From contig JAWXTK010000007.1 in assembly GCA_044433645.1 (NCBI GenBank), positions 1 to 64,000 on the forward strand: 64,000 bases of DNA, in the 5' to 3' direction. Made by a program: the position numbers and the translations under genes. Below the pieces are notes generated by a model. That model had not been told where the DNA came from, did no database searches, and worked only from the letters and a program-made list of their open reading frames with translations. Source of the DNA: JAWXTK01 sp044433645 (GTDB lineage: Bacteria; Bacteroidota; Bacteroidia; Bacteroidales; Rikenellaceae). Shown here piece by piece: positions 23,301-32,451 of this stretch (position 1 is the stretch's first letter; the number at the start of each line of letters is the position of its first letter).

Positions 23301-24821
23301 ATGAGAGAAGTTAGAGTAAGATTTGCACCATCACCAACCGGTGCGCTACATATAGGAGGTGTTAGAACAGCACTTTACAATTATCTTTTTGCACGCCAGG
23401 CAGGTGGTAAATTTATTCTTAGAATCGAGGATACAGACTCTCAAAGGTTTGTTCCTGGAGCAGAAGATTATATTATAGAGGCACTTAAATGGTGTGGCAT
23501 AGAGGTTGACGAGGGCGTAGGCGTTGGAGGAGATCATGCACCTTATCGTCAGAGTGAGCGCCGCGAGATTTACTATAAATATGCTATGCAGCTTATAGAA
23601 TCGGGCAATGCTTATTATGCTTTTGATTCATCTGAGGCTCTGGATGCTTTGCGAAGTGAGACTGAGGCTCGTGGAGAGACTTTTGCATATAATTATAAGG
23701 TGAGAGAGTCTCTAGAGACTTCACTTGCTATGAGCGAAGATGAGCTTAAAGCAAGATTAGAGCGTGGTGATAAATACGTAGTGCGCTTTAAAATGCCTGA
23801 GAATGAGAATGTTGTAATGCAGGATATTATACGTGGCCAGGTTACTATCAACACTTCAACTCAAGATGATAAAGTGTTGTATAAGTCAGCTGACAGCCTA
23901 CCAACTTATCACTTAGCTAACATCGTGGACGACCATTTAATGGAGATTTCTCATGTTATCCGTGGCGAGGAGTGGTTGCCTAGTTTGCCTCTTCACTATT
24001 TATTATATCGCAGTTTTGGTTGGAGCGACACTCAGCCTGAGTTTGCTCACTTGCCTTTATTATTAAAACCTACGGGCAAAGGAAAACTCAGCAAGCGTGA
24101 CGGCGATAAAATGGGTTTCCCTGTGTTCCCTTTGTTGTGGGAAGCACCTACGGGCGAGATTTCACGAGGTTATCGCGAGGACGGATATTTTGCTGCTGCC
24201 TTTATTAATATGTTGGCTCTTTTGGGCTGGAACTCGGGCACTGAGCAAGAGATTTTCTCTATGGATGAGCTTATCGCAAGCTTTTCGCTTGAGAGAGTTG
24301 GTAAGTCAGGTGCTAGGTTTGACCCTGAGAAAGCTAAGTGGTTTAATAGTCATTATTTAAGAGCATATTCTTCTGAGTCACTTGCTGAATTATTTATGCC
24401 TATCTTAGCGCAAAATGCTGTGAGCGCAGACAAAGATATTGTTGTGAAGGTAGTCGATTTGATTAAGGAGAGAGCTACTTTTGTGAGCGATTTCTGGGAT
24501 CTTTCGTCTTATTTCTTTGTTACACCAGATAGTTACGATGCTAAGGTTAAAGCTAAATTCTGGAAGGAAGATAATAAAAATCGTCTTATCCAAATGCGCG
24601 ATGAGTTGTCGGCAATCGAAGATTTCTCATCATCTAACACCGAGCATATTATCCACGAATGGATAAACGAAAATCAATTCCCTATGGGTCAGCTAATGAA
24701 TACTTTACGCCTGGCAGTAGTGGGTGAAAGTAAGGGCGCTAGCATGTTTGATATTATAGAAATTGTAGGCAAAGAGCAGACCCTTGCTAGGTTGGATAAA
24801 CTAATTGCAACAGAAATTTAA
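23301..24821 (+). CDS. gltX: glutamyl-tRNA synthetase
   Basis: A 506-residue class I aminoacyl-tRNA synthetase that charges tRNA-Glu. The HIGH-type motif is in PSPTGALHIGG near the N-terminus, and the KMSKS-type motif is KLSKRDGD. FLRIEDTD-like ILRIEDTD supports family placement. The start at 23301 (MREVRVRFAPSPTG) lies one base after the ychF stop. An ATG at 23292 would add three residues and overlap ychF by 8 bases, and the in-frame extension back to 23217 lies inside ychF and is rejected. It is the second gene of a probable ychF-gltX-dprA-tatD run. Confidence 0.96.
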   Translation: MREVRVRFAPSPTGALHIGGVRTALYNYLFARQAGGKFILRIEDTDSQRFVPGAEDYIIEALKWCGIEVDEGVGVGGDHAPYRQSERREIYYKYAMQLIESGNAYYAFDSSEALDALRSETEARGETFAYNYKVRESLETSLAMSEDELKARLERGDKYVVRFKMPENENVVMQDIIRGQVTINTSTQDDKVLYKSADSLPTYHLANIVDDHLMEISHVIRGEEWLPSLPLHYLLYRSFGWSDTQPEFAHLPLLLKPTGKGKLSKRDGDKMGFPVFPLLWEAPTGEISRGYREDGYFAAAFINMLALLGWNSGTEQEIFSMDELIASFSLERVGKSGARFDPEKAKWFNSHYLRAYSSESLAELFMPILAQNAVSADKDIVVKVVDLIKERATFVSDFWDLSSYFFVTPDSYDAKVKAKFWKEDNKNRLIQMRDELSAIEDFSSSNTEHIIHEWINENQFPMGQLMNTLRLAVVGESKGASMFDIIEIVGKEQTLARLDKLIATEI

Positions 24822-24826
24822 AGCTC

Positions 24827-25924
24827 ATGCTTTTAGACGATATAGCCCTAACTCTAGAGAGTAAGGTTAACTTAAAAACCTTGGCTCACTTGATGTCTCA
24901 CTTCTCGTCTGCCGAGGCAATTTATGCAGCTGGAGCAGACGAATTAGTAGCGAGGTGTGAGCTTAAAAGAGAGCTTGCTGAGTCTATATCTAAAAAATCG
25001 GCTCACACCAAGGCTTTAGAGCAATTAAGGCATATCAATCGACATAAAATCACGGCGCTAAGGCCTGAGGATGAAAATTATCCTCGTTTACTTGGCGAAA
25101 TTCCCGACCCAGCTCACGTGCTCTATCTCATGGGCGATAGTTCTATTTTGAACTCTCGCATGGTAACTATGGTGGGCACGCGCGATATCACTTCTTATGG
25201 GCATAGAATGTGTGATAGGCTGGTTAAGGAGCTTAGTGAAATAGATTCTAATATTGTGATAGTCAGTGGTCTAGCCTATGGTATAGATGCTGAGTGTCAT
25301 AGAGCCGCCCTGCGTTATGGTTTACGCACGGTGGCTGTTGTTAAAGATATTTTGCCCGAGGTTTCGCCCAAAGGTAATGAACTTTTGGCCTCTGAAATTC
25401 TTTCTTCGGGAGGTTGCATATTATCTGAAAGTAATATATTTACACACTTTTACAAGAGTGAGTATAAGCGCCGCAACAGAATTATGGCTGCCATGAGCAT
25501 GGCGACTGTGGTCGTTGAGTCTAAGGACAAAAGTGGTGCAAATTCCACAGCTTTTCTCGCGAGAGACTATAACAGAGAGGTGTTTGCAGTACCTGGCCGT
25601 ATAGACGAAAAATCCTCAGAGGGAACAAATAATCTTATAAAATCATCTCATGCTCAGATTCTAACTTCTGCCATGGACCTAGCCTTGGAACTTGGTTGGG
25701 ACTGTGAGTCTACAACCTTAAAAAATGCTGAGGTTCAGGAAGTTGAACTTAGTGAAGTGCAGGCCAAAATCATGGAGTTGATTCCTGCTGGAGCTGTAGT
25801 TTATAGCGATTTTATATCTCAAAATTCAGGTATTAATCAGGGTGATTTAATGGCCGAAATGTTTGAATTAGAGCTCAGTGGCTTGGTGAGAACCTTGCCT
25901 GGAGGGCGTTATGAGAGGGTTTAG
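24827..25924 (+). CDS. dprA: DNA-processing protein DprA
   Basis: A 365-residue Rossmann-fold protein that protects incoming single-stranded DNA and loads RecA during transformation. The core contains MVGTRDITSYGHRM (near 112-125), SGLAYGIDAECHRAAL (near 147-162), RNRIMAAMS, GANSTAFLARDYNREVFAVPG and SEGTNNLI. A helix-hairpin-helix-like N-terminus and a winged-helix-like C-terminus are consistent with full length. No other competence gene is in this window. It lies 5 bases after gltX. Confidence 0.93.
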   Translation: MLLDDIALTLESKVNLKTLAHLMSHFSSAEAIYAAGADELVARCELKRELAESISKKSAHTKALEQLRHINRHKITALRPEDENYPRLLGEIPDPAHVLYLMGDSSILNSRMVTMVGTRDITSYGHRMCDRLVKELSEIDSNIVIVSGLAYGIDAECHRAALRYGLRTVAVVKDILPEVSPKGNELLASEILSSGGCILSESNIFTHFYKSEYKRRNRIMAAMSMATVVVESKDKSGANSTAFLARDYNREVFAVPGRIDEKSSEGTNNLIKSSHAQILTSAMDLALELGWDCESTTLKNAEVQEVELSEVQAKIMELIPAGAVVYSDFISQNSGINQGDLMAEMFELELSGLVRTLPGGRYERV

Positions 25925-25927
25925 ACT

Positions 25928-26704
25928 ATGATAGACACACATTCACATATTTACGACGAGGCGTTTGATGAGGATATAGCTCAGGTTATTGAGCGTGCTC
26001 AAATCTTTGGCGTTAAGAAAATCTTATTGCCTGCCGTGGATTCTACTTCGCACGAGCGTTTAGGTGATTTATGCGCGAAATATCCAGATTTTTGCGTGCC
26101 TATGATGGGCGTGCATCCAACTTCTTTGACGGCTGGAAATCTAGCACAAGAGCTTGAAATAGTGAGAGTTAATCTCTCTAAGGGAGGATATATTGCTGTT
26201 GGTGAGGTGGGTTTGGACTTGTATTGGTCTAAGGAATTTTTAGCTGAGCAAATCACAGCTTTAAAAGAGCAAATTTCCTTGGCTTTAAGCTATGATTTAC
26301 CCCTAGTTTTCCACGTTAGGGATGCCTGGGAGCAGATGTTGGACTTGCTCGAAGAATACGCCGACAAGGGTCTGCGTGGTGTTATGCACTCTTTTTCGGG
26401 TGACGCCCAAATTTATAATAGAGTTAAGAGTTTGGGTGAGTTTGTTTTTGGGATAGGTGGGGTTGTAACCTTCAAAAATTCTGGGCTTGACAAGGTGGTT
26501 AATCAAATGAATATCAACGATTTAGTTCTGGAAACTGATGCGCCTTATTTAACTCCTGTACCCTATCGTGGCAAGCGAAATGAGAGCTCTTATGTGAGAT
26601 TAGTAGCTGAGAAAATTGCTGAAATTAAGGGTATGAGTGTCGACGAAGTGATAAAAGCAACTAGCGAAAATGCGCGCCGTATCTTTAGGCTAGAAGAATT
26701 TTAG
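25928..26704 (+). CDS. tatD: TatD-family metal-dependent hydrolase
   Basis: A 258-residue TIM-barrel hydrolase of the TatD/YcfH group. Metal ligands are seen in DTHSHIYDEAF (His4, His6 region), GEVGLDLYW (Glu), VFHVRDAWE (His), MHSFSG (His) and ETDAPYLTP (Asp). Members act as 3'-5' DNA exonucleases or D-aminoacyl-tRNA deacylase-like enzymes; the precise role is uncertain. It starts 3 bases after dprA. Its 3' end overlaps the end of convergent recN by 20 bases. Confidence 0.93.
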   Translation: MIDTHSHIYDEAFDEDIAQVIERAQIFGVKKILLPAVDSTSHERLGDLCAKYPDFCVPMMGVHPTSLTAGNLAQELEIVRVNLSKGGYIAVGEVGLDLYWSKEFLAEQITALKEQISLALSYDLPLVFHVRDAWEQMLDLLEEYADKGLRGVMHSFSGDAQIYNRVKSLGEFVFGIGGVVTFKNSGLDKVVNQMNINDLVLETDAPYLTPVPYRGKRNESSYVRLVAEKIAEIKGMSVDEVIKATSENARRIFRLEEF

Positions 26705-28337
26705 CCTGCTCTCTAGCTGCATCTGTTATAGTGCTGCCTGACAGCATCTTAGCTATCTCCTCCACTCGCTGCTCAGAGTTTAATCTTTGGATATTTGTAA
26801 GGTCAGTGCCGTTTTTACTTTCTTTATAGACCACGTAATGGTTCTCGCCCTTGGATGCAACTTGTGGCAGGTGAGTAATGTTAATTACTTGCATCGTCTG
26901 GCCTAAATTTGTTATAATCTCGCCCATAGCATCTGCAATTTTTCCCGAAACTCCTGTGTCTATTTCATCAAAAATTATCGTTGGTAACTTTATTTTTTCT
27001 GCTACAAAACCTTTAATGGCTAGCATCACACGCGAAAGTTCACCTCCCGATGCAACCTTGTCAATACTCTGAGTGTCAACGCCTTGTGATGATGCAAAAA
27101 GAAAAGCAATAGTATTTTCGCCCGAAGTATTGAGCTTATCGTTTACGCTGATTTTTATCTCTAGCCTAGCATTTGGCATGCCTAAATTTGCAAGTGTTTT
27201 ATTCACGTGAGACATTACGGCCTTGGCTGATTTCTCGCGCTCGGCTGTGATTTTTTTGGCTAGTGATTTGGCCTTGTCTGTTTTAGCCAAGATTTGATTT
27301 TCAAGCTCCCCAATTTTATGGTCAGATGATGAAATCGAACACAATTTTTGCTCAAATTCGTCTCTTAATTCTATTAATTCTTCAACGCTCGATAGCCTAT
27401 GTTTTTGCTCTAGTGAGTATAGAAAATCTATTCTCTCGCTTAGCTGCCTCATTTTCTCAGGATCAGAGTCTACCTTATCAAACTCATTCTGTACCTGAGA
27501 ATTAATATCTTTTAATTCTTCTAAACAAGCTCTTATTCTTGATGAAAATTCACTACCATATTTGTAAACATCGCCTGTGCGTGAGAACGAAGTTTCTATG
27601 TTTTTTAGCTCGGTTAACATACCACCCATCTCGTTTTCCATGGCGTTTGCACAAAGGGCTAGAGACTCACGGATTTGCTCGCTATTGGTGTGTAGGGCTA
27701 GTTGAGCTTCTAGCTCTTGTTTCTCTCCTATTTTGAGTTTAGCATCGCTTAATTCGCTAAATTGGAAGTTTATATAATCTTGGTTTTCTCGCTGTTTCGC
27801 AGTTTCTTCTCTTAACTGAATAAGCTGATTTTCAAGAAGTCTAAGTGTTTGATATTCAGTACTGTATTTACTAATTAAAGACGTGTCTTTAGAGCTAGAA
27901 TCCAGGATTTTTTGCTGAAAACTCTCGTTCGCCAATAATAAAGTTTGATGCTGAGAGTGAACGTCTATCAAATTTTGTCCTAATTCCTTAAGTGTAGAAA
28001 TCTGCACCGGTAGCTCATTAATAAATCCACGGCTTTTGCCCGAAGAAGTAATCACGCGCCTTACGATGCAAGTAGGCTCATAGTCAAGGTCGTAGTTCTC
28101 AAAAAAATCTTCAAGTCCGTAGCCTTCAATGTCAAAAGTACCCTCTACAACGCAATTTTTAGTGTTGTTTTTCATAGCGCTCATGTCGGCTCTAGTACCA
28201 AGCAATAAACCAAGTGCGCCCAGCAGAATAGACTTACCAGCACCAGTTTCACCCGTGATGATATTAAGTCCCTGACCCAAATCAAGGCTCAGCGAGTCTA
28301 TGAGAACATAATTTTCGACTAATAATTGCTTTAACAT
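26685..28337 (-). CDS. recN: DNA repair protein RecN
   Basis: A 550-residue SMC-like ATPase acting in double-strand break repair. Walker A is ITGETGAGKSILLGAL (28-43). The ABC signature region is KVASGGELSRVMLAIK, and Walker B is TIIFDEIDTGVSG. A long coiled-coil spans about 155-370, and DVHSQHQTLLL is the RecN Q-loop-following motif. Standard length. It is the last gene of the bamD-rpoZ-coaBC-recN operon and lies 12 bases after coaBC. Confidence 0.97.
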   Translation of the reverse strand: MLKQLLVENYVLIDSLSLDLGQGLNIITGETGAGKSILLGALGLLLGTRADMSAMKNNTKNCVVEGTFDIEGYGLEDFFENYDLDYEPTCIVRRVITSSGKSRGFINELPVQISTLKELGQNLIDVHSQHQTLLLANESFQQKILDSSSKDTSLISKYSTEYQTLRLLENQLIQLREETAKQRENQDYINFQFSELSDAKLKIGEKQELEAQLALHTNSEQIRESLALCANAMENEMGGMLTELKNIETSFSRTGDVYKYGSEFSSRIRACLEELKDINSQVQNEFDKVDSDPEKMRQLSERIDFLYSLEQKHRLSSVEELIELRDEFEQKLCSISSSDHKIGELENQILAKTDKAKSLAKKITAEREKSAKAVMSHVNKTLANLGMPNARLEIKISVNDKLNTSGENTIAFLFASSQGVDTQSIDKVASGGELSRVMLAIKGFVAEKIKLPTIIFDEIDTGVSGKIADAMGEIITNLGQTMQVINITHLPQVASKGENHYVVYKESKNGTDLTNIQRLNSEQRVEEIAKMLSGSTITDAAREQAKILLA

Positions 28338-28349
28338 GGGAAATATTCT

Positions 28350-29546
28350 CTAAAAGAAGGTTTCTAGTTTATCAATAATCTTGCTTGCAGCCTTGTCCTT
28401 GCCCTCTAGTGGGTGGTCTTCGCGGCTACCAGTTTTATCTAAGATAGAAATTTTGTTTGTGTCGTGGCCAAAGCCTGCTCCCTTGTCTTGAAGTGAGTTT
28501 AACACTATGAAATCAAAGCCTTTACGCTCTAATTTGCCCTTGGCATTATCAGCCTCATTATCTGTCTCAAGTGCAAAACCAACTAAGATGCGCGAGCCTT
28601 TTTTCTTGCCCAAACTTTGTGCTATATCCTTAGTTTTTTTGAGAGAAATGCTCATGTCGTCTGCACTTTTTTTGATTTTTGTACTAGCTACATCGCTAGG
28701 AGTGTAATCAGCTACAGCAGCGCACATTATAGCACCGTCGCAACTCTCAAAATGCTCATTACAAGCATTATACATATCCTCAGCAGATGTAACATCTATG
28801 TTTTCTACGCCCTTAGGCTTATCGACAGACACTTTGCCCGAGATTAAAACAACCTCTGCGCCACGGCTTTTAAGCTCCCCAGCTAAGGCATAACCCATCT
28901 TGCCCGTTGAGTGATTAGAGATATATCTCACAGGGTCTATGGCCTCTAGAGTTGCGCCCGAAGTAACTAAGATGCGCTTACCCTTTAGTGGACTCTTTTT
29001 TTTTTCGGCAAAAAAATCCTCTACACTTTTGACTATGTCCTCAGCCTCGGCCATGCGACCCTTGCCAATAAGACCACTAGCTAGCTCGCCCGAGGTGGGT
29101 TCAACTATCACAACTCCGTCATTAGCGAGAGTTTTAAGATTGCGCCCAGTTGCCACGTGAGCATACATGTCTAAGTCCATAGCAGGCGCTACGAAAACAG
29201 GACAACGTGCTGAAAGGTAGGTGGTTAATAAAAGATTATCGGCAACGCCCGTAGCCATTTTAGCTAGAGTGTTGGCCGTAGCAGGCGCTATAAGGTATAG
29301 GTCAGCCCACTCACCTAAACTAACGTGAGAGTTCCAAGCTCCGTTTTCAGGATCAAAGAAATCTACAAGTATAGGATTTTTGGCTAGAGTAGCCAGGGTC
29401 AGGGGGGTGATGAATTCTTTGGCCAAAGGTGTCATAATTATCTTAACCTCAGCTCCTTGCTTCACCAATAACCTAACAAGCATAGCTGCCTTGTAGGCTG
29501 CTATGCTTCCTGTTACTGCTAGTAATATTTTACGCCCGTTTAACAT
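28350..29546 (-). CDS. coaBC: bifunctional phosphopantothenoylcysteine decarboxylase/synthetase
   Basis: A 398-residue bifunctional coenzyme A enzyme. The N-terminal CoaC domain (1-about 180) binds FMN: LLAVTGSIAAYKAAMLVRLL, then NSHVSLGEWAD with the catalytic His, and APAMDLDMY. The C-terminal CoaB domain carries VTSGATLEAIDPVRYISN and STGKMGYALA for CTP/phosphopantothenate, and LVGFALETDN. CoaX, which makes the phosphopantothenate precursor, is at 58046-58774. Gap to the rpoZ-like gene is 14 bases. Confidence 0.97.
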   Translation of the reverse strand: MLNGRKILLAVTGSIAAYKAAMLVRLLVKQGAEVKIIMTPLAKEFITPLTLATLAKNPILVDFFDPENGAWNSHVSLGEWADLYLIAPATANTLAKMATGVADNLLLTTYLSARCPVFVAPAMDLDMYAHVATGRNLKTLANDGVVIVEPTSGELASGLIGKGRMAEAEDIVKSVEDFFAEKKKSPLKGKRILVTSGATLEAIDPVRYISNHSTGKMGYALAGELKSRGAEVVLISGKVSVDKPKGVENIDVTSAEDMYNACNEHFESCDGAIMCAAVADYTPSDVASTKIKKSADDMSISLKKTKDIAQSLGKKKGSRILVGFALETDNEADNAKGKLERKGFDFIVLNSLQDKGAGFGHDTNKISILDKTGSREDHPLEGKDKAASKIIDKLETFF

Positions 29547-29560
29547 ACGGCACTTTAGTG

Positions 29561-29893
29561 TTAGAACTTAGTTTGTTTCTCAACGGCTTCTTTGAAGTAA
29601 ACCTCTCCGTTTAAAAATTCTTCAGTTGCTGTAAGCACTGGTTTAGGCATTCTCTCGTAATATCTAGAGATTTCGATTTGCTCACGGTTCTCGAAAGTTT
29701 CTTCAAGAGAGTCGCTTGAGCTCGAAAAATCAGCTAGTTTGCGAGTTAATTCTTGTTTTAGTTCGCCAGCAATTTGGTTAGAGCGACGAGCTATAATAGA
29801 AATTGATTCGTAAACATTGCCCGTAGGAGCGTCTATATCAGTTAATTTACGAGTTACTGTGTTGTTTGGAACAGTGTTTTTTTTAGTTTCCAT
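29561..29893 (-). CDS. rpoZ: RNA polymerase omega-like subunit
   Basis: A 110-residue protein of the Bacteroidota omega/Rpb6 type. It is recognised by NVYESISIIARRSNQIA (about 26-42), equivalent to the conserved omega helix that clamps the beta' subunit, and by its invariant place between bamD and coaBC. Sequence is divergent from proteobacterial omega, and an acidic mid-region (SSSDSLEETFENRE) and a C-terminal EFLNGEVYFKE are typical of the phylum. It probably aids RNA polymerase assembly. Confidence 0.88.
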   Translation of the reverse strand: METKKNTVPNNTVTRKLTDIDAPTGNVYESISIIARRSNQIAGELKQELTRKLADFSSSSDSLEETFENREQIEISRYYERMPKPVLTATEEFLNGEVYFKEAVEKQTKF

Positions 29894-29914
29894 TTTCTGG
29901 TGTATTATTTACTT

Positions 29915-30751
29915 TTATTTTTTGCTTTTCTTTTCGGCGTTTTGACCTTTTTTCTCAAATTGTTTCAAAAAGTCTTGTGAATAGCCCTCGTATCTAGCAA
30001 GCTCTCTTTTATACTTGCTTTCGGGGAATTCGGCCACAAAGTTATAATAATAATCTAAAACATTCAAATATCTGTCTCTTTGAAGTTCAGAATATGAATC
30101 TTTTGCCAATAAATATCCTGCTTTTGCCGTGTAGTAAAGTATTTGTTCTCGGAAAGGTGAGTCTGGATATTCACCCAAAGCATTTTCAAATGCCTTAATT
30201 GCAGACTTATATCTTCCTATTTTGAAGTAAGTGTAAGCACTAAGATATGATTTTTCTTTTAATTTAAGCTCAAGCTCTTTGATATTTTCTAGTAAAACAT
30301 CTTTTTTGATAGAATTTGGATAGCGATATAAATACTCATTTATATTATATATAGCCATGTTGGTCCAACTTTGGTCTTTTTGCACATCTGGTGATGCATA
30401 GTAAAAACCTTTGGCATACATATACTCAGCATCTTCAACAAAAGGGCTGCGAGGATAAGTTCTTCTGAAATTGTCAAAAGCCATGCTACTAGCGTCAAAA
30501 TCGCCCGACTTGTAGCTACAAGTACCTGCATAAAAGGCTATGGTATCAGCTCTAGGGCTACCTATAAAATAAGGAGCTGCTAGATTAAATAATTCCAAAG
30601 CTTTAGAATATTTACCTTCGTCATAGTAATCAAATGCAGAATGATATATCATTTCGCTATCACCACTTTTAGCAATAAAGTTAAATGGTCCACAAGCAGA
30701 AAATGCAACGGCAGAACAAATAACAAGAAGGAGTTTATGTGTAATTTTCAT
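29915..30751 (-). CDS. bamD: outer-membrane assembly lipoprotein BamD
   Basis: A 278-residue lipoprotein with signal peptide and lipobox FSAC (Cys20), followed by TPR repeats (about 35-260), e.g. YYDEGKYSKALELFNLAAPYF-type at 43-63 and YFKIGRYKSAIKAFEN near 167-182. It is part of the Bam complex inserting beta-barrel proteins into the outer membrane. PYSPFVEDAEYM-like RSPFVEDAEYMYAKG fits YfiO. The C-terminal tail is basic (KKGQNAEKKSKK). First gene of the operon. Confidence 0.93.
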   Translation of the reverse strand: MKITHKLLLVICSAVAFSACGPFNFIAKSGDSEMIYHSAFDYYDEGKYSKALELFNLAAPYFIGSPRADTIAFYAGTCSYKSGDFDASSMAFDNFRRTYPRSPFVEDAEYMYAKGFYYASPDVQKDQSWTNMAIYNINEYLYRYPNSIKKDVLLENIKELELKLKEKSYLSAYTYFKIGRYKSAIKAFENALGEYPDSPFREQILYYTAKAGYLLAKDSYSELQRDRYLNVLDYYYNFVAEFPESKYKRELARYEGYSQDFLKQFEKKGQNAEKKSKK

Positions 30752-30792
30752 TTTTATTAAGTTAATTTTAAGTTTTAGTGCTCAAATCTACG

Positions 30793-30800
30793 CAAAGTTA
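30793..30800 (-). promoter_or_regulatory. promoter -7 element for the bamD operon
   Basis: Minus strand TAACTTTG, a perfect -7 box, 42 bases before bamD. No exact -33 TTTG was found. Confidence 0.6.
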
Positions 30801-30863
30801 CGTAATTTTAACGACTAGAGAAAAAAAATATTGTTTTTTTTAGAATTTTCTGCAAATAGTAAG

Positions 30864-30871
30864 TAACTTTG
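30864..30871 (+). promoter_or_regulatory. promoter -7 element for the alpha-oxoamine synthase gene
   Basis: TAACTTTG, a perfect -7 box about 90 bases before the GTG start. No exact -33 TTTG. The mRNA leader would be near 80 nt. Confidence 0.6.
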
Positions 30872-30959
30872 TAGCTAGGAAAAACGTTATCAATTTGGGC
30901 GCTTATTACCCATAAGATAACTAAACAACTATAAATCAACTAATTAAAACATTTTAACA

Positions 30960-32228
30960 GTGGATATTTTTGAAAGAATAAAAAAACATTCTGGTGGACC
31001 TATCGGAATGTATCAAAAACAAAGTCATGGATATTTCTCTTTTCCTAAACTTGAAGGCGAAATAGGACCTCGCATGATGTTTCGTGGACGCGAAGTTCTA
31101 AACTGGTCACTAAACAACTACCTAGGTCTTGCGAATCACCCTGAAGTGCGCAAAGCAGATGCTGAGGGCGCAGCTAAATATGGTATGGCAGCTCCTATGG
31201 GTGCGCGTATGATGAGTGGACAAACTATTTATCACGAGCAGTTAGAAAGAGAACTTGCTGATTTTGTTGGCAAAGAAGATGCTTTCCTTCTTAACTTTGG
31301 TTACCAAGGTATGCTTTCAATTATCGACAGCCTTCTTTCTCGCCACGATGTTGTGGTTTATGATGCTGAGGCTCATGCTTGTATTATCGACGGATTGCGT
31401 CTTCACACTGGTAAACGTTTTGTGTTTGCTCACAATGACATGGATTCTTGTCGCAAACAATTAGAGCACGCAACTAAAGTTGTAGAACAAACCGGTGGTG
31501 GCATCCTAGTTATCACTGAGGGTGTTTTTGGTATGAAAGGCGATCTTGGAAACATAGGTGAGATTGTTAAATTCAAAAAAGACTTTAATTTCCGTCTGCT
31601 TGTTGACGATGCTCACGGTTTTGGAACTATGGGCCCTGAGGGTCGTGGTACTACAGCTCACTTTGATGCTACTGAGGGTGTTGACGTGTTGTTTAATACT
31701 TTTGCTAAAAGTATGGCAGGTATAGGAGCGTTTGTTGCTTCTCACAAATATATTATAGACCACTTGCGCTATAATATGCGCTCTCAAACTTATGCTAAGA
31801 GTCTTCCTATGCCTATGGTTATGGGTGCACTTAAGCGTTTGGAGTTAATCAAAGCTCACCCTGAGTTCCAAACTAAACTTTGGGAGATTACTAATGCTCT
31901 TCAAGCTGGTTTCAAAGAAAGAGGATTTAATATAGGTGTAACAGAGTCGCCCGTAACGCCAGTATATATGAAAGGTGGAGTTGAGGAAGCAACTAACATT
32001 GTTGTTGACCTTCGCGAGAACTTTAATATCTTCTGTTCGGTGGTAGTTTACCCTGTGATTCCTAAAGGCGAGATTATCTTGCGTATTATCCCTACGGCTG
32101 TTCACACTCTTGAGGATGTTAAATACACTTTAGATTGCTTTGATGCTTGTCGTTCAAAACTAGATGCTGGTGATTACTTAAAACCAGTGCCTGATATGTC
32201 GGATGCAACTTATGCAGCTAGCAAATAA
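30960..32228 (+). CDS. alpha-oxoamine synthase-family PLP enzyme (serine palmitoyltransferase/KBL type)
   Basis: A 422-residue PLP-dependent enzyme of the alpha-oxoamine synthase family, condensing an amino acid with an acyl-CoA. Motifs include WSLNNYLGLANHPEV, MGARMMSGQTIYHEQLE, DAEAHACIIDGLRLH, VDDAHGFGTMG and the Schiff-base Lys in NTFAKSMAGIGAF (about residues 241-253). It most resembles the Bacteroidota group annotated as serine palmitoyltransferase or 2-amino-3-ketobutyrate CoA ligase. If SPT, it would start sphingolipid synthesis. It starts with GTG (no nearby ATG). It is monocistronic and followed by a family B repeat. Confidence 0.85.
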   Translation: MDIFERIKKHSGGPIGMYQKQSHGYFSFPKLEGEIGPRMMFRGREVLNWSLNNYLGLANHPEVRKADAEGAAKYGMAAPMGARMMSGQTIYHEQLERELADFVGKEDAFLLNFGYQGMLSIIDSLLSRHDVVVYDAEAHACIIDGLRLHTGKRFVFAHNDMDSCRKQLEHATKVVEQTGGGILVITEGVFGMKGDLGNIGEIVKFKKDFNFRLLVDDAHGFGTMGPEGRGTTAHFDATEGVDVLFNTFAKSMAGIGAFVASHKYIIDHLRYNMRSQTYAKSLPMPMVMGALKRLELIKAHPEFQTKLWEITNALQAGFKERGFNIGVTESPVTPVYMKGGVEEATNIVVDLRENFNIFCSVVVYPVIPKGEIILRIIPTAVHTLEDVKYTLDCFDACRSKLDAGDYLKPVPDMSDATYAASK

Positions 32229-32241
32229 ATAAAAAAACAAG

Positions 32242-32366
32242 AGGGTGACTAATAAGCATTCATCTGCTGCCTTCTAGCTTTCCTGCCTAATACTCACGTA
32301 CCTTATGTACGCTCCGTTTAGGCTGAAAATCAGAGCGTTGCACCTAAATACTTATTAGCCACCCTT
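32242..32366 (+). repeat. intergenic palindromic repeat, family B copy 3
   Basis: Nearly identical to copy 1 (19304-19429): GACTAATAAGCATTCATCTG, CTCACGTACCTTATGTACG, GAAAATCAGAGCGTTGCA and TTATTAGCCACCCTT. It lies 13 bases after the stop of the PLP-enzyme gene and in its direction. Confidence 0.9.
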
Positions 32367-32427
32367 AGCAAAATACAAGGGGAGCAACTAACATTCAATA
32401 CGTTAGTCATTCTCCTTTTTTAACACC

Positions 32428-32435
32428 TATCTTTG
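32428..32435 (+). promoter_or_regulatory. promoter -7 element for engB
   Basis: TATCTTTG fits TAnnTTTG, 16 bases before the engB ATG, implying a very short leader. Confidence 0.6.
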
Positions 32436-32451
32436 CAAAAAATAATTGATA

